DNA of 64,000 nt from Alphaproteobacteria bacterium UBA2903 (lineage in GTDB: Bacteria > Pseudomonadota > Alphaproteobacteria > CAAGCB01 > CAG-977). The stretch lies in the NCBI GenBank assembly GCA_002349565.1, contig DEDN01000027.1, positions 47,361 through 111,360 of the forward strand. The letters are read 5' to 3'. The notes under the pieces are model-generated. The model was not told where the DNA came from. It searched no databases and worked only from the letters and a program-made list of their open reading frames with translations. Below, in pieces: positions 1 through 9,321 of this stretch (within the stretch, counting starts at the first letter, position 1; each line of letters opens with the position of its first letter). The position numbers and the translations under genes were made by a program.

Positions 1-394
1 TAAAACGCGCCAGCAACAAAGCCAGAATACCGTATTTGTGCAACATTCTTTCGGTTTTGTCGTGGTATTTTTGGGGAATATGGCTCATCCAGCGTTTAAC
101 GACGCGGCTTTCGCTCAGCCACCTGCCCTGCCAATAGCCGACTTCGGAACCCAGCGCCGCGCCGACCGTCAAAACCGCAAGGGTAATCCAGTAATCGGCA
201 ATGCCGTGAACAATCAGCGTTCCCGCCAACAGCAACAAGCTGTCGCCCGGCAGAAAAGTCGCGGGCAAAATACCGTTTTCCAACACCAGCACAACGAACA
301 AAACGGCATAAAGCATAAAAACCAAATCGGGATTGGCAAGCGTTTGAAAATCCTGTTCCCACAAAGCTTTTAACAACGTCCCGATTTTTTCCAT
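1..394 (-). CDS. DedA-family inner membrane protein (N-terminal part, runs off window)
   Basis: The minus-strand frame opens at an ATG at 394, preceded by a GGAAAGGACGG ribosome site, and stays open to the window edge. The visible ~131 residues include ENGILPATFLPGDSLLLLAG, the conserved first motif of DedA/SNARE-associated (VTT domain) proteins. It is followed by a hydrophobic stretch and a basic loop (GYWQGRWLSESRVVKRWM), also typical of DedA. These proteins are polytopic inner-membrane proteins linked to lipid-carrier (undecaprenyl phosphate) flipping and membrane homeostasis. Family assignment is firm; the specific role is not, and about a third to a half of the protein is missing beyond the window. 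Confidence 0.85.
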   Translation of the reverse strand, partial: MEKIGTLLKALWEQDFQTLANPDLVFMLYAVLFVVLVLENGILPATFLPGDSLLLLAGTLIVHGIADYWITLAVLTVGAALGSEVGYWQGRWLSESRVVKRWMSHIPQKYHDKTERMLHKYGILALLLARF

Positions 395-456
395 AACTTA
401 CCGTCCTTTCCGTTGATTGATTCGTTAATAAAGATAATGAAAAAAAGACTTGTTTT

Positions 457-966
457 TCAACAGTTATTTTTACCTTTTTGACAAAAAAGTTTCACAATGC
501 CGGCGTGTCCGTTTTTTTGCGCCAGCTCAACCGCCGTCTGCCCGCCGTACACCTGTTTTTCGGGGTTTGCGCCCGCGTCGAACAACAGCTTTGCGACCGT
601 AAAATAACCGCGCAAAGCCGCATCCGCCAAAGCTTCGTCCAAAGCGGCGGGAGCGGCGGGAATCAAAACGCGCGCCGTATCGGCGTTGTTGTGCGCGGCG
701 GCGGCAATCAAAGCGGCGTCCGCCTCCCCTCCTTTGAGCTTCAACAGCCGTTCGACCAAAGCCGTATGCCCGAACCGCGCGGCGGCGACAATCGCCCAGG
801 AATCGAAAACGCCCGCTTCGATAAAACATTCGACGATTTCGGTTTCGCCCGCTTCGCACGCGTTGACCAAAGCCCCTTTGAAATCGTCCGCCGCCCCTCC
901 CTGCTTCAAACATTCCCGCAGTTGAGCGATATCTTGATTTTTAACGGCTTCGTAGACGGACGGCAT
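457..966 (-). CDS. Small ankyrin-repeat protein
   Basis: A 169-residue soluble protein made almost entirely of ankyrin-type helix-turn-helix units. Visible repeat cores are ALVNACEAGETEIVECFIEAG, AIVAAARFGHTALVERLL and AALRGYFTVAKLLFDAGANP, ending with TAVELAQKNGHAGIVKLF. There is no signal peptide or membrane segment, so it is probably cytoplasmic. The ATG at 966 follows AGGAGAA. Ankyrin repeats mediate protein-protein contact; the partner cannot be told. It lies upstream of the dedA-like gene on the same strand (about 60 nt gap) and may be co-transcribed with it. Confidence 0.8.
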   Translation of the reverse strand: MPSVYEAVKNQDIAQLRECLKQGGAADDFKGALVNACEAGETEIVECFIEAGVFDSWAIVAAARFGHTALVERLLKLKGGEADAALIAAAAHNNADTARVLIPAAPAALDEALADAALRGYFTVAKLLFDAGANPEKQVYGGQTAVELAQKNGHAGIVKLFCQKGKNNC

Positions 967-1012
967 GGGCGGCTTCTCCTGTTTTTTTTGATGATAACAC
1001 CCGATTTTTCGT

Positions 1013-1041
1013 TTGTCACAGCCCTTTTTGGCTTTTATACT
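1013..1041 (+). promoter_or_regulatory. Sigma-70-type promoter of nadE
   Basis: TTGTCA at 1013-1018 and TATACT at 1036-1041 are separated by exactly 17 bp and lie about 28 bp upstream of the nadE start codon. The match and spacing are close to consensus. An in-frame TTG at 1013 is part of this -35 box and not a start codon. Confidence 0.65.
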
Positions 1042-1069
1042 TGCCCCGATTTTTCAAAGGAGATTCTCC

Positions 1070-3109
1070 ATGACCGATTTTGACGAAAACAAACTGGCGG
1101 AACTGGCAAAACAAGCGGACGTTTTTTTGCAAACGGGCGTTAAAGACGCCGACACCGAACGCGTTTTCGACGAAATCAAGCAAATCGTATCAAAGGAAGC
1201 GGGCTGCATCGGTCTGGCGCAGATTGATTTGACCATCGGCGACATCGCGGGCAACGGATTGAAAATCGCGCGCTATATCCGATATGCCGAACGCGTCGGA
1301 CTGGATATGATTGTGTTCCCCGAACTGGCGTTAATGGGCTATCCCGTCGAAGACATCATCGACCGCCACCCCGTCGTCGTTTCCGAAAACGTCCGCTGGG
1401 TCAAAGAGCTGGCAAAGCTTTGCAAAAACACCACCGCTTTGGTCGGATTTGTGGAGCCGCGCGGGGATTCGCCCGTCGGACGGCGGTATTACAATTCCGT
1501 CGCCGTGTTGCACAAGGGGGAGATTCAGGGCATCGTCCGCAAACGTCTGCTGCCGACGTATTCGGAATTTAACGACAGCCGCTATATCGAGCCGTCGCCC
1601 GTCGCGGGCGTTCAGCCTGCCGACACTTTGGGCGCGTTCACCCCCGAAAAAGTCGTCGATATGAAAAAAACAATTACCGTCAACGGCATATCCTACGGCA
1701 TTTCGATTTGCGAAGACTGCTGGAACAACAAATCTTTCTTTCATCACACTTTGTACGCCGTCGACCCCGTGGACGAACTGGCGCGGGACAAACCCGACGT
1801 CTTTATCAACTGTTCGGCGTCGCCCTGCCGCGCGAAAAAGGAACAGCTGAAACACAATATGCTGTCCTTTATCGCCAAACAGTACGGGATTCCGTTTGCT
1901 TACGTCAATCAGGTCGGCGCGATGGACTGCTGTTCTTTTGACGGGGCGAGCCGCGTGTTTTCCGCCGACGGCGTTTTGACGGCGCGGGCGGTGTCGTTCG
2001 CCGAACAATGTCTGATTGTCAATCCGACGAAAAACAAAGGCGCGGTCTATCCTTTGACCAAAGGGCTGGAAAAAACGCTGTCTGAAGAAAAAGTTTTCAC
2101 TTTGGATTACGAAAACGATTTGGAGCGCACTTACAAAACAATCGTGCAAGCCGTTCGCGGATACTTTTCGAAATGCGGGCTGAAGCGCGCGGTTTTGGGA
2201 CTGTCGGGCGGATTGGATTCGACGGTTTGCGCGGTTTTGCTGGCGGACGCTTTGGGCGCGGAAAACGTGTTCGGCGTCAGCATGCCATCCGAAATCACCA
2301 GTACGGAAAGCCGCGACGACGCCGCGACGCTGGCAAAGAATCTCGGCATTCACTTTACTCAAATGCCGATCAAGACAATGGTTGACGCGACAAACGGCTG
2401 TTTCGCCGAACTGTTTGCCAAAGTCGAATCGCAATGGGACTGCCGTTACAAAGCGTCCTTTACGCAAGACAATATCCAAGCCCGTTCCCGCGCCGTGTTT
2501 TTATGGGGAATCGCCAACGAATTCGCCGCCTGCATTCCCATTGCCACATCGGACAAATCCGAGCTTTATATGGGATACGCGACGATTAACGGCGATATGT
2601 CGGGCGGGTTCGCCCCGATCGCCGACGTGCCGAAAACCAAGCTGTTCGCCTTGGCGCGGTGGCTGAACGCGAACAGAGCGGTCAAAAACGCCGTTCCCGA
2701 ATCCGTTATCCTGAAACGCCCCGGCGCGGAGCTGGCAATCGACCCGAAAACGGGCAAACCCTTGATTGCCGAGGACGCTTTAATGCCCTATCCGTTCCTT
2801 GACGAAGTGATTTGGCGTATCGAAAACAAACATGAAAGCTATGCCGATATGCTGGATTCGGAATTCCTGTACGAAAAAACGACGCCCGTTTCCCGCGAAC
2901 AAAAAAACGCTTGGCTGGACAAGTTTTACAAGCGTATGGCGGGCGCGCTGTACAAATGGTCGATTTTGCCGCCCGCAGTTATCGTGGAATCGCGTTCAAT
3001 CAACAAAATCGACTATCGCCAACCGATTACGTCGTGCCGCATCGACTACAAAGGCAAAACTCCGTCGGAAATCGGCGAGCTGTTAAAACTTGCCGATTGC
3101 GCGGTATAG
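1070..3109 (+). CDS. nadE: Glutamine-dependent NAD+ synthetase
   Basis: Converts deamido-NAD to NAD+ with ATP, using ammonia from glutamine; last step of NAD biosynthesis, cytoplasmic. The 679-residue protein has the two-domain layout of the long form. An N-terminal nitrilase/glutaminase domain shows FPELALMGYP with the catalytic Glu and ISICEDCWN with the catalytic Cys near residue 214. The C-terminal synthetase domain shows the PP-loop LGLSGGLDST near residue 379. About 45 residues precede the nitrilase core. The ATG at 1070 is chosen because it follows AAAGGAGATTCTCC; an upstream in-frame TTG lies in the promoter. The 3' end overlaps the convergent tolC-like gene by 27 bp. Confidence 0.95.
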   Translation: MTDFDENKLAELAKQADVFLQTGVKDADTERVFDEIKQIVSKEAGCIGLAQIDLTIGDIAGNGLKIARYIRYAERVGLDMIVFPELALMGYPVEDIIDRHPVVVSENVRWVKELAKLCKNTTALVGFVEPRGDSPVGRRYYNSVAVLHKGEIQGIVRKRLLPTYSEFNDSRYIEPSPVAGVQPADTLGAFTPEKVVDMKKTITVNGISYGISICEDCWNNKSFFHHTLYAVDPVDELARDKPDVFINCSASPCRAKKEQLKHNMLSFIAKQYGIPFAYVNQVGAMDCCSFDGASRVFSADGVLTARAVSFAEQCLIVNPTKNKGAVYPLTKGLEKTLSEEKVFTLDYENDLERTYKTIVQAVRGYFSKCGLKRAVLGLSGGLDSTVCAVLLADALGAENVFGVSMPSEITSTESRDDAATLAKNLGIHFTQMPIKTMVDATNGCFAELFAKVESQWDCRYKASFTQDNIQARSRAVFLWGIANEFAACIPIATSDKSELYMGYATINGDMSGGFAPIADVPKTKLFALARWLNANRAVKNAVPESVILKRPGAELAIDPKTGKPLIAEDALMPYPFLDEVIWRIENKHESYADMLDSEFLYEKTTPVSREQKNAWLDKFYKRMAGALYKWSILPPAVIVESRSINKIDYRQPITSCRIDYKGKTPSEIGELLKLADCAV

Positions 3110-4462
3110 ATTCGATTTTCCGATTAAAACGGTATAAAACGACGTAATCAGTTCTTGGCGCGCGGTCGCCAGTTGCGCCTGAACGGTCAGCAGGTTCAAC
3201 AGCGTTTCCTTTCCCGCCCGATAAGACGCGCGGGACACGCGTTCGTTTTCTTCCGCCGATTTTAAGACGTCTTGGTTAATCGTGTAAGACGCCAGCGCGG
3301 TTTTATAATCCTGATACGCCGACCAGACCTCGTTTTTAACCGCGTCTTCGGTGCTTTTTTCCCGCCAGACGGCTTGGCGATAGTCATAGCGCGCCTTTGC
3401 CAGAGCGTAGGATTTGGAAAAGCCTTCGAACAACGGAACGTTCAGCGCCACGCCGACATCGCCGCCGTAAGTGTAGGGATATCCGTCTTTAAAAGGTTTG
3501 TCGTCTTTCCACCGGTCGGCATAGGACGCGTTCGCCGTCAAAGCCAACGTCGGCGCCATCGCGGATTTCGCGGCGTCTATTCCCGCCGAAGCCGCCGCTT
3601 TGGCTTTTGCCGCGCCTTTGATTTCGGGACGCAGATCCAACGCCAGCTTTATCATCTTTTGCACGGGCATTTTTTCCGCCAACGCGGTTGAACCGTCGTC
3701 TTTTTTCGGCACGACCAGAGAAAACTTCGTTTCGGGCGGCAGGTTCAGCAACGTCGCCAGATTCGCCTGATTCTTTTCAATCGTGTTTTGCGCCGCCGTC
3801 ACCGCCAGCTTGGAACGCAGATACGTTGTCTTCGCCAACAATAAATCGGACGTCGCCGCTTTGCCGACCTGATATTTCTTTTGCGTTTCGTCGTATGATT
3901 TTTTATAGGACGCGACGCTGGTTTCGGCGGATTTCAAAACCTCTTTCGCGCTCAGCAAATCCATGTACGCGCTGTGAACGCCCAACACCAAATCGTGCAA
4001 AGCCGCATTGTAGCCGAACGCCGCCTGTTCCATATACGCTTTCATCATATCCGTTGACGCGGAACGTCCGCCGAAATCCAGCAACAGCCAGTTCAAAGCG
4101 ACGTTGATCGAATACGACTTGACTTTCATATCTTTATAGACATCGGCGTTCGGTTCGTCGTATTGCCCTTTGCCGTGCGACGCCGTCGCCGCCGCCGTCA
4201 GATTGACGTTCGGCAGATAAGCGGCTTTGCTTGCGCCGAATCCCGCTTCCGCCGATTTGACCGCCATAAAGGTGCGGTTCAAGTCGGGGTTGTTGCACAC
4301 GCCGATTTGAATCAAGTCGTTCAACCCCAGCTTGCCTTTAACATTCACTTTCGACAGGCAGTTTTCAGGGGCTTTTTGCGTATAAACCGACATCGGGTCG
4401 AACGCGTTCGCGGGGGCGGTCAAAAGCACCGCGACGCCCGCCGTTAACAACATCTTTTTCAT
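3083..4462 (-). CDS. TolC-like outer-membrane efflux protein
   Basis: Outer-membrane channel of the tripartite pump encoded just upstream. It has 459 residues with a signal peptide (MKKMLLTAGVAVLLTAPANA). The two duplicated long alpha-helical OEP halves are visible as A/K/S-rich heptads around LVLGVHSAYMDLLSAKEVLKS and again near the C-terminus (YRAGKETLLNLLTVQAQLATARQELI), as in TolC. The start overlaps the RND pump stop by 4 nt (ATGA), so translation is coupled. It is the last gene of the adaptor-pump-channel operon, and its 3' end overlaps nadE convergently. Confidence 0.92.
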   Translation of the reverse strand: MKKMLLTAGVAVLLTAPANAFDPMSVYTQKAPENCLSKVNVKGKLGLNDLIQIGVCNNPDLNRTFMAVKSAEAGFGASKAAYLPNVNLTAAATASHGKGQYDEPNADVYKDMKVKSYSINVALNWLLLDFGGRSASTDMMKAYMEQAAFGYNAALHDLVLGVHSAYMDLLSAKEVLKSAETSVASYKKSYDETQKKYQVGKAATSDLLLAKTTYLRSKLAVTAAQNTIEKNQANLATLLNLPPETKFSLVVPKKDDGSTALAEKMPVQKMIKLALDLRPEIKGAAKAKAAASAGIDAAKSAMAPTLALTANASYADRWKDDKPFKDGYPYTYGGDVGVALNVPLFEGFSKSYALAKARYDYRQAVWREKSTEDAVKNEVWSAYQDYKTALASYTINQDVLKSAEENERVSRASYRAGKETLLNLLTVQAQLATARQELITSFYTVLIGKSNLYRAIGKF

Positions 4463-7400
4463 TTGTTTCCTTTCTTCATCGCCTTGTCGGCAAGGGTTTG
4501 AACCAAAACGTACAACAGCGGAATGACAAACAATCCGACCAGCATGCCGTAAAACACGGGCGTGCCGATCGCCTGTCGGCTGTTTGCGCCCGCGCCCGTT
4601 GCGTTAATCATCGGGAACACCCCCAAAATGAACGCGAAAGCCGTCATCAAAACCGCGCGGAACCGTTCGCGCAAAGCGTACATCGCCGCGCGCGGAACGG
4701 TCATGTTCAGCCCTTGGCGGGCGTCACGGGCAAATTCGACGATCAAAATCGCGTTTTTGCTCGCCAATCCGACCAGCATGACGATCCCCAACTGCGCGTA
4801 AATCGACAAAGGCAGTCCCGTAATCAGCAGCCCCGCCAAAGCTCCCGCCGTCGCGACGGACACGGACATCAAAACGGGAATCGGCAAAATCCAGCTTTCA
4901 TACAGCGACACAAGGAACAGATAGGCGAAAACAACCGCCAGCGACAACAGCAAACCGATTTGCCCCTGATTGTTCTTTTCCTGATAGCTCATGCCCGACC
5001 ATTCATAGGAAAATCCTTTGACGCCTTTCATCAGGCTTTCCAGTTCCGCCATCGCTTCGCCCGACGACACCGCGGGATTTTGTTCCGCCGTGATGTCCGC
5101 GCTGGGATATTGGTTGTAGCGGGAAATCACGCGCGGGGACATGACTTGGGTCAAACCGACCAAAGCCCCCAAAGGCACTTTTTCGCCCGTCGTCGACGGA
5201 ACGTAGATGTCGCGCATACTTTCGACATCGTCGCGGAAACGCGCGTCCGACTGCACGACGACCTTGTTGACTTGCGTTCCGATGTTGATGTCGTTGACGT
5301 ACATCGATCCCAGATAGGCTTCCAAAGTCGAATAGAGGTTCGACAACGGCACGTTCATCGATTCCGCCTTTTCACGGTTGATTTCGATGAACACCGCGGG
5401 CGTTTTCGACGTGAACGTCGTAAAGCCGTACAAAAACTTCGAGTTCGTGTTGACTTTTCCCAACAGCTTTTGCGCTTCGGCGTCCAGCTTGGCGTAATCC
5501 ATGCCCGATGTCATTTGCAGACGGAAATCCATACCGCCCTGATTGCCCAAGCCCTGAATCGCGGGAAATTCAAAGAACTGCAATTCGGCTTCGGGCGTTT
5601 CGGCAGTCAGCTTCGCGCGCATTTCGTTCATCAGGTTGGTGGAATACAGCGACGGAGCTTTACGCTTGTCCCACGATTCCAAATCGACGATCACCATCGC
5701 CGTGTTTTCGGAACGCCCCGCCAGAATGCTGACGCCGACGACGCCGATCGACCCGCGCACGCCCTTTTGCGCCAGAATTTTTTCCGTCACTTTTTCAACA
5801 ACCGCTTTGGTGCGGGCATAAGACGCGCCTTCGGGCAAAGTGATGTTCGCGATATAAACGCCCTGATCTTCGCTCGGGACGAACGACGTGCCGTTCAGCT
5901 TGAACAAAGTGCCGTTCAACGCCAGAATCACGCCGAAAATCAAAGCGATGACGCTGATGCGCCGCGCGAACAAAGCCGCCGTGCGCGCGTATCCGTTCGC
6001 CGTCGAATTGACGACGCGGTTGAACCATGCGAGCGGTCCTTTCTTTGCCGTCTTAAACGGTTTCAAAAAGTACGCGCACAAAACGGGCGACAACGTCAGC
6101 GCGTTCACCGCCGAAAACACCAAAGACGTGCTGATGGTGATTGCGAACTGCTGGTAAATCCTGCCCGTGATGCCGCCCATGCAGGCAATAGGGACGAAAA
6201 TCACGACCATGACCAGCGTTGTTGAAACCAGCGCGCCCGTGATTTCGCGCATGGTGCGCCGGGTCGCTTCCAACGGAGGGAGCTTTTCCTTTTCCATCAA
6301 ATGCATCACGCGTTCGACAACGACGATCGCGTCATCGACGACCGCGCCGATCGCCAGCACGATGCCGAACAGCGTGAACATATTGATGCTGAATCCCAAC
6401 GCCAGCATAACCACCATGGTCGCCAGCATGGATACGGGAACCGCAATCAACGGAATCAGCGTCGTGCGCCAGTTCTGCAAAAACACCCAGCACACCAGAA
6501 CGACCAGCACGAACGTTTCAAACAACGTGTGCAACACTTCGGAAATCGACGCGTTGATGTAATCGGTCGAATCGTAGTTGAATTTGTATTCGACGCCTTC
6601 GGGCAGGGATTCTTCCAAACGCGACAGTTCGGCGCGCAGTTTTTTCATCGCGTCAACGGCGTTCGCGCCCGAAGACAGCTTGACCTGCAAAGACACGGCG
6701 GGCGCGCCGTCGGCAAACGCCGTAATGCCGTAAGATTCCTCGCCGTAAGACACGTTCGCGATGTCTTTCAGCCGCACCAGTCCGCCGTGTTCCGCCGTGC
6801 GGACGATGATTTCGCGAAAATCTTTCACTTCATTGATGCGCCCTTGAGTTTTCAGCGGATAGACCATTTGCGCGGAATCGTCCGGCGCGGCGCCCAGCTT
6901 GCCCAAAGTCGGCTGATAGTTCTGCGACGAAATCGCGTTGCGGACATCCGCCGCCGTGATGTTCAACGCCGCCATTTTGTCCGAATTGAGCCATACGCGC
7001 ATGGCGGAGCTTGCGGCGTACACGTCCACCCCGCCCACGCCGTCGATGCGCGCCAAAGCCTCTTTGACGTTGTCGATGACGTAATCCGCCAGTTCAAGGC
7101 TTGATAAAGTGTGTTTCGGCGACACGAACGAAATCATCGCCAGCATATTCGTCGATTCGCGGGTAACGGTCACGCCCTGACGGGTGACTTCGGCAGGCAG
7201 GGACGCGGTCGCGATCTGCACGCGGTTCTGCACTTTGACCTGCGCCATATCGGGATCGACGCCCGTTTTGAACGTTACGGTCAGGGAATACGTCGTATCC
7301 TCGGACGACGAAGACATATACAGCATGTCTTCGACGCCGTTGACTTCGCGTTCAATGGGGATTGCGACCATTTTCGCAATCACGTCCGCGGACGCGCCGG

Positions 7401-7551
7401 GGTACGTCGCCGAAACCGTCACCACGGGCGGCGTGATTTCGGGATACAGCGCAACGGGCAGCAGCTTGATCGCCACCAATCCCGCCAAACACATCACAAT
7501 TGCGATAACAATCGCAAATCGCGGGCGTTTCAGAAAGAACTCCGAAAACAT
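4459..7551 (-). CDS. RND efflux pump inner-membrane transporter (HAE1/AcrB type)
   Basis: Proton-driven trimeric exporter of hydrophobic or amphiphilic compounds in the inner membrane. The length (1030 residues) is normal for the HAE1 family. It starts MFSEFFLKRPRFAIVIAIVM and carries the duplicated 12-TM layout with two large periplasmic loops. Conserved segments include VPVSMLATMVVMLALGFSIN and AIGAVVDDAIVVVERV, which contains the DD pair of the proton relay, and the late GIVMLVGLASKNAILIVEFA. It sits between the adaptor (2 nt upstream) and the TolC-like channel (4-nt overlap). The substrate cannot be inferred. Confidence 0.95.
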   Translation of the reverse strand: MFSEFFLKRPRFAIVIAIVMCLAGLVAIKLLPVALYPEITPPVVTVSATYPGASADVIAKMVAIPIEREVNGVEDMLYMSSSSEDTTYSLTVTFKTGVDPDMAQVKVQNRVQIATASLPAEVTRQGVTVTRESTNMLAMISFVSPKHTLSSLELADYVIDNVKEALARIDGVGGVDVYAASSAMRVWLNSDKMAALNITAADVRNAISSQNYQPTLGKLGAAPDDSAQMVYPLKTQGRINEVKDFREIIVRTAEHGGLVRLKDIANVSYGEESYGITAFADGAPAVSLQVKLSSGANAVDAMKKLRAELSRLEESLPEGVEYKFNYDSTDYINASISEVLHTLFETFVLVVLVCWVFLQNWRTTLIPLIAVPVSMLATMVVMLALGFSINMFTLFGIVLAIGAVVDDAIVVVERVMHLMEKEKLPPLEATRRTMREITGALVSTTLVMVVIFVPIACMGGITGRIYQQFAITISTSLVFSAVNALTLSPVLCAYFLKPFKTAKKGPLAWFNRVVNSTANGYARTAALFARRISVIALIFGVILALNGTLFKLNGTSFVPSEDQGVYIANITLPEGASYARTKAVVEKVTEKILAQKGVRGSIGVVGVSILAGRSENTAMVIVDLESWDKRKAPSLYSTNLMNEMRAKLTAETPEAELQFFEFPAIQGLGNQGGMDFRLQMTSGMDYAKLDAEAQKLLGKVNTNSKFLYGFTTFTSKTPAVFIEINREKAESMNVPLSNLYSTLEAYLGSMYVNDINIGTQVNKVVVQSDARFRDDVESMRDIYVPSTTGEKVPLGALVGLTQVMSPRVISRYNQYPSADITAEQNPAVSSGEAMAELESLMKGVKGFSYEWSGMSYQEKNNQGQIGLLLSLAVVFAYLFLVSLYESWILPIPVLMSVSVATAGALAGLLITGLPLSIYAQLGIVMLVGLASKNAILIVEFARDARQGLNMTVPRAAMYALRERFRAVLMTAFAFILGVFPMINATGAGANSRQAIGTPVFYGMLVGLFVIPLLYVLVQTLADKAMKKGNK

Positions 7552-7553
7552 CT

Positions 7554-8705
7554 TCAGCCCTCCGATTTTACAAAGCTTTGCTTGACGGTCGAACCGTTTT
7601 CGACTTTTTGCAAGCCCTGCACGATGATATGCGCGCTGGCGTTCAGCCCGTCGGTTACGATCAGCCTGTCGCCGATTAAATCACCCGTTTTGATGTAAGT
7701 TTTCCGCGCTTTTTCTTCGGCGTTCACGACATAGACGAACAGCCCCTGATTATCCTGCATCACGGCGGATTGCGGAATCAAAACCAGCGGACGGTCTTCG
7801 CCCGCCTTGACCAGAACGTCGACGTGATTTCCGGGCAACAGCGTTTTGTCCGCGTTTTGAACATCAATATACGCCGCGACCGTCGCCGTCATCAAATTGA
7901 CTTCGCTGTCGAAAAACGTCTTTAACACTTTGACGGGAACAACCGTTTCGTCGGGCAGGACAACCTTGATGTCCGTAATGAAATCGCCGTTTGTTTTCAA
8001 ACGCTTCATCGCGGTCAGACGGTCTTTGTCGGTTACGGAAAACGAAACGCGTATCGGCGAAATCTGCACGATGCGCGCCATTGCGCGCCCCGACATATCG
8101 ACAAAATTTCCTTTGGTAATCAAAGCCTTGCCGATAAAACCGTCAATCGGGGCTTTGATTTCCGTATAGCCCAGATTGATGCGCGCGGTCGCGGCGTTCG
8201 CTTCGGCGGCTTTGACGGCGGCTTTCGCCTGCGCCAGCGCGCTTTCGGACGCTTCGATGTTCGACGCGGTCAGGACTTTTTGCTTGAACAGCACTTTGTT
8301 GCGTTTGTGGTCGCTTTCGATTTGCTTCAAGTTCGCCTTTGCGCGCGCGACTTCGGCGTCCGCGCTGTTGACGGCTTCCTTGTAGCGGCTTTGTTCGATG
8401 ACGAACAGCACCTGATCTTTTTTGACAAAGCCGCCTTCGTCAAACAGGATTTTATCCAGATAACCCGTGACCTGCGCTTTGACATCGACGCTGTTGATCG
8501 CTTCGACCGTCGCGATGTATTTTCTGACGGGCGCGGTGTTTTCCAAAACCGCGTCCGTGGTCACCACATACGGCACGCCGCCGCCGAACCCGTGATTTTC
8601 CGCGGGCGTCAAGCGGGTTTTCAGTCCCCACCCCGCCGCGACGCACGCCGGCAGGACGATCAGCTGAAACAGGATTTTTCTTTTGCTTAAATGAACGACT
8701 TTCAT
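7554..8705 (-). CDS. RND efflux periplasmic adaptor (MFP/AcrA family)
   Basis: Periplasmic adaptor joining the RND pump to the TolC-like channel. The 383-residue protein has an N-terminal hydrophobic anchor (RKILFQLIVLPACVAAGWGL) with no obvious lipobox. Next come a barrel-sandwich hybrid half (KAQVTGYLDKILFDEGGFVKK), an alpha-helical hairpin rich in K/A, the second lipoyl half (GYTEIKAPIDGFIGKALITKG) and a beta-barrel domain. I place the start at the ATG at 8705 (RBS TAGGAG); a TTG one codon upstream is less likely. First gene of the efflux operon, with its own promoter just upstream. Confidence 0.93.
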   Translation of the reverse strand: MKVVHLSKRKILFQLIVLPACVAAGWGLKTRLTPAENHGFGGGVPYVVTTDAVLENTAPVRKYIATVEAINSVDVKAQVTGYLDKILFDEGGFVKKDQVLFVIEQSRYKEAVNSADAEVARAKANLKQIESDHKRNKVLFKQKVLTASNIEASESALAQAKAAVKAAEANAATARINLGYTEIKAPIDGFIGKALITKGNFVDMSGRAMARIVQISPIRVSFSVTDKDRLTAMKRLKTNGDFITDIKVVLPDETVVPVKVLKTFFDSEVNLMTATVAAYIDVQNADKTLLPGNHVDVLVKAGEDRPLVLIPQSAVMQDNQGLFVYVVNAEEKARKTYIKTGDLIGDRLIVTDGLNASAHIIVQGLQKVENGSTVKQSFVKSEG

Positions 8706-8736
8706 CAAACGCTCCTATCGAAAAGTTTTGGATTGT

Positions 8737-8765
8737 TTGATAAAAGCGGAATTTTTTCGAATCAA
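8737..8765 (-). promoter_or_regulatory. Putative promoter of the RND efflux operon
   Basis: On the minus strand TTGATT (8760-8765) and TATCAA (8737-8742) are 17 bp apart, about 32 bp upstream of the adaptor start. The outer edge of this promoter lies only 15 bp from the inverted-repeat element beginning at 8781. Confidence 0.5.
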
Positions 8766-8780
8766 GAAAAAATTTTTTTA

Positions 8781-9264
8781 TATCACTTTGTAATGGTTTT
8801 CGGCTTCTTTCGAATGGCGATGTCGACGCGAACACCGGAATCAAGGCGTGTTTCCAAAACATACAGATCGTTGTAGCGGAAATCGTCGTCTTCCGGCGAC
8901 TCGGAAGCGGTATTGTCTTTGACAACCTTGACTTTTCCCGCTTTGGACACTTTGCGCACGCGCAGGGCTTTCACAACGTCGTCGGTCAGATATTTGCCGG
9001 ATTTTTTCCACCGCATCACGCTTTGGACGCTGACGCCCAACGCTTTCGCCGCCGCCGTCATCGACAGTCCAGACACCAGCAGAGTCATCGCCAGCCATTT
9101 TTCGTCCAAGCTGCGAACGCGGGACGTTTCACGCGTGAACTGACAGCCGCATTCGGCGCATTTAAAGCGTTGCCGCCCGCGTGCCGTCCCGTATTTCACC
9201 GACTTTTCACACCCGCATTTCGGACACTTCATTCTCACCCGCCTTTTACCATTACAAAGTGATA
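8781..9264. mobile_element. 484-bp element bounded by perfect 17-bp inverted repeats, carrying one InsA-like gene
   Basis: TATCACTTTGTAATGGT at 8781-8797 is the exact reverse complement of 9248-9264. The left copy contains the last codons and stop of the enclosed gene, the right copy lies just upstream of its start. No clear target-site duplication is visible, although both flanks are T/A homopolymer-like (T-rich on the left, A-rich on the right). The layout fits a minimal or degenerate insertion sequence, or a MITE-like unit, that has lost a catalytic transposase. A terminator role for such a distant pair is implausible. Confidence 0.6.
8783..9232 (-). CDS. IS1 InsA-like zinc-ribbon and helix-turn-helix DNA-binding protein
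   Basis: 149 residues. The N-terminus MKCPKCGCEKSVKYG...RFKCAECGCQFT holds two CxxC knuckles in the arrangement of the IS1 transposase zinc-binding domain. A helix-turn-helix-like segment follows (LSMTAAAKALGVSVQSVMRWKK, residues ~60-82). The remaining ~65 residues have no DDE/DHEN nuclease motifs, so this is not a complete transposase. The start at 9232 follows AAAGGCGGGTGAGA; the frame also runs back through the inverted repeat but without a better start. It could be a relic of an insertion sequence or a domesticated regulator of the neighbouring efflux promoter. The family is recognisable; the function is open. Confidence 0.7.
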   Translation of the reverse strand: MKCPKCGCEKSVKYGTARGRQRFKCAECGCQFTRETSRVRSLDEKWLAMTLLVSGLSMTAAAKALGVSVQSVMRWKKSGKYLTDDVVKALRVRKVSKAGKVKVVKDNTASESPEDDDFRYNDLYVLETRLDSGVRVDIAIRKKPKTITK

Positions 9265-9321
9265 ACAAAAAAACGATGTCCGCGACAAGTGTTTTTCGCG
9301 CTTTCGTGTCGGTCGATTCGG

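Noticed and set aside
1013..1069. Upstream TTG start for nadE
   Set aside because: It falls inside the -35 box and has no ribosome site, while the ATG at 1070 has an ideal one.
4498..6225. Long open frame opposite the RND pump gene
   Set aside because: Arg/Gln/His-rich shadow of the pump coding strand with no ribosome site or family resemblance.
8781..9264. Inverted repeats as two halves of a terminator
   Set aside because: 450 bp separate them and no T-run follows; an element boundary explains perfect 17-bp identity better.
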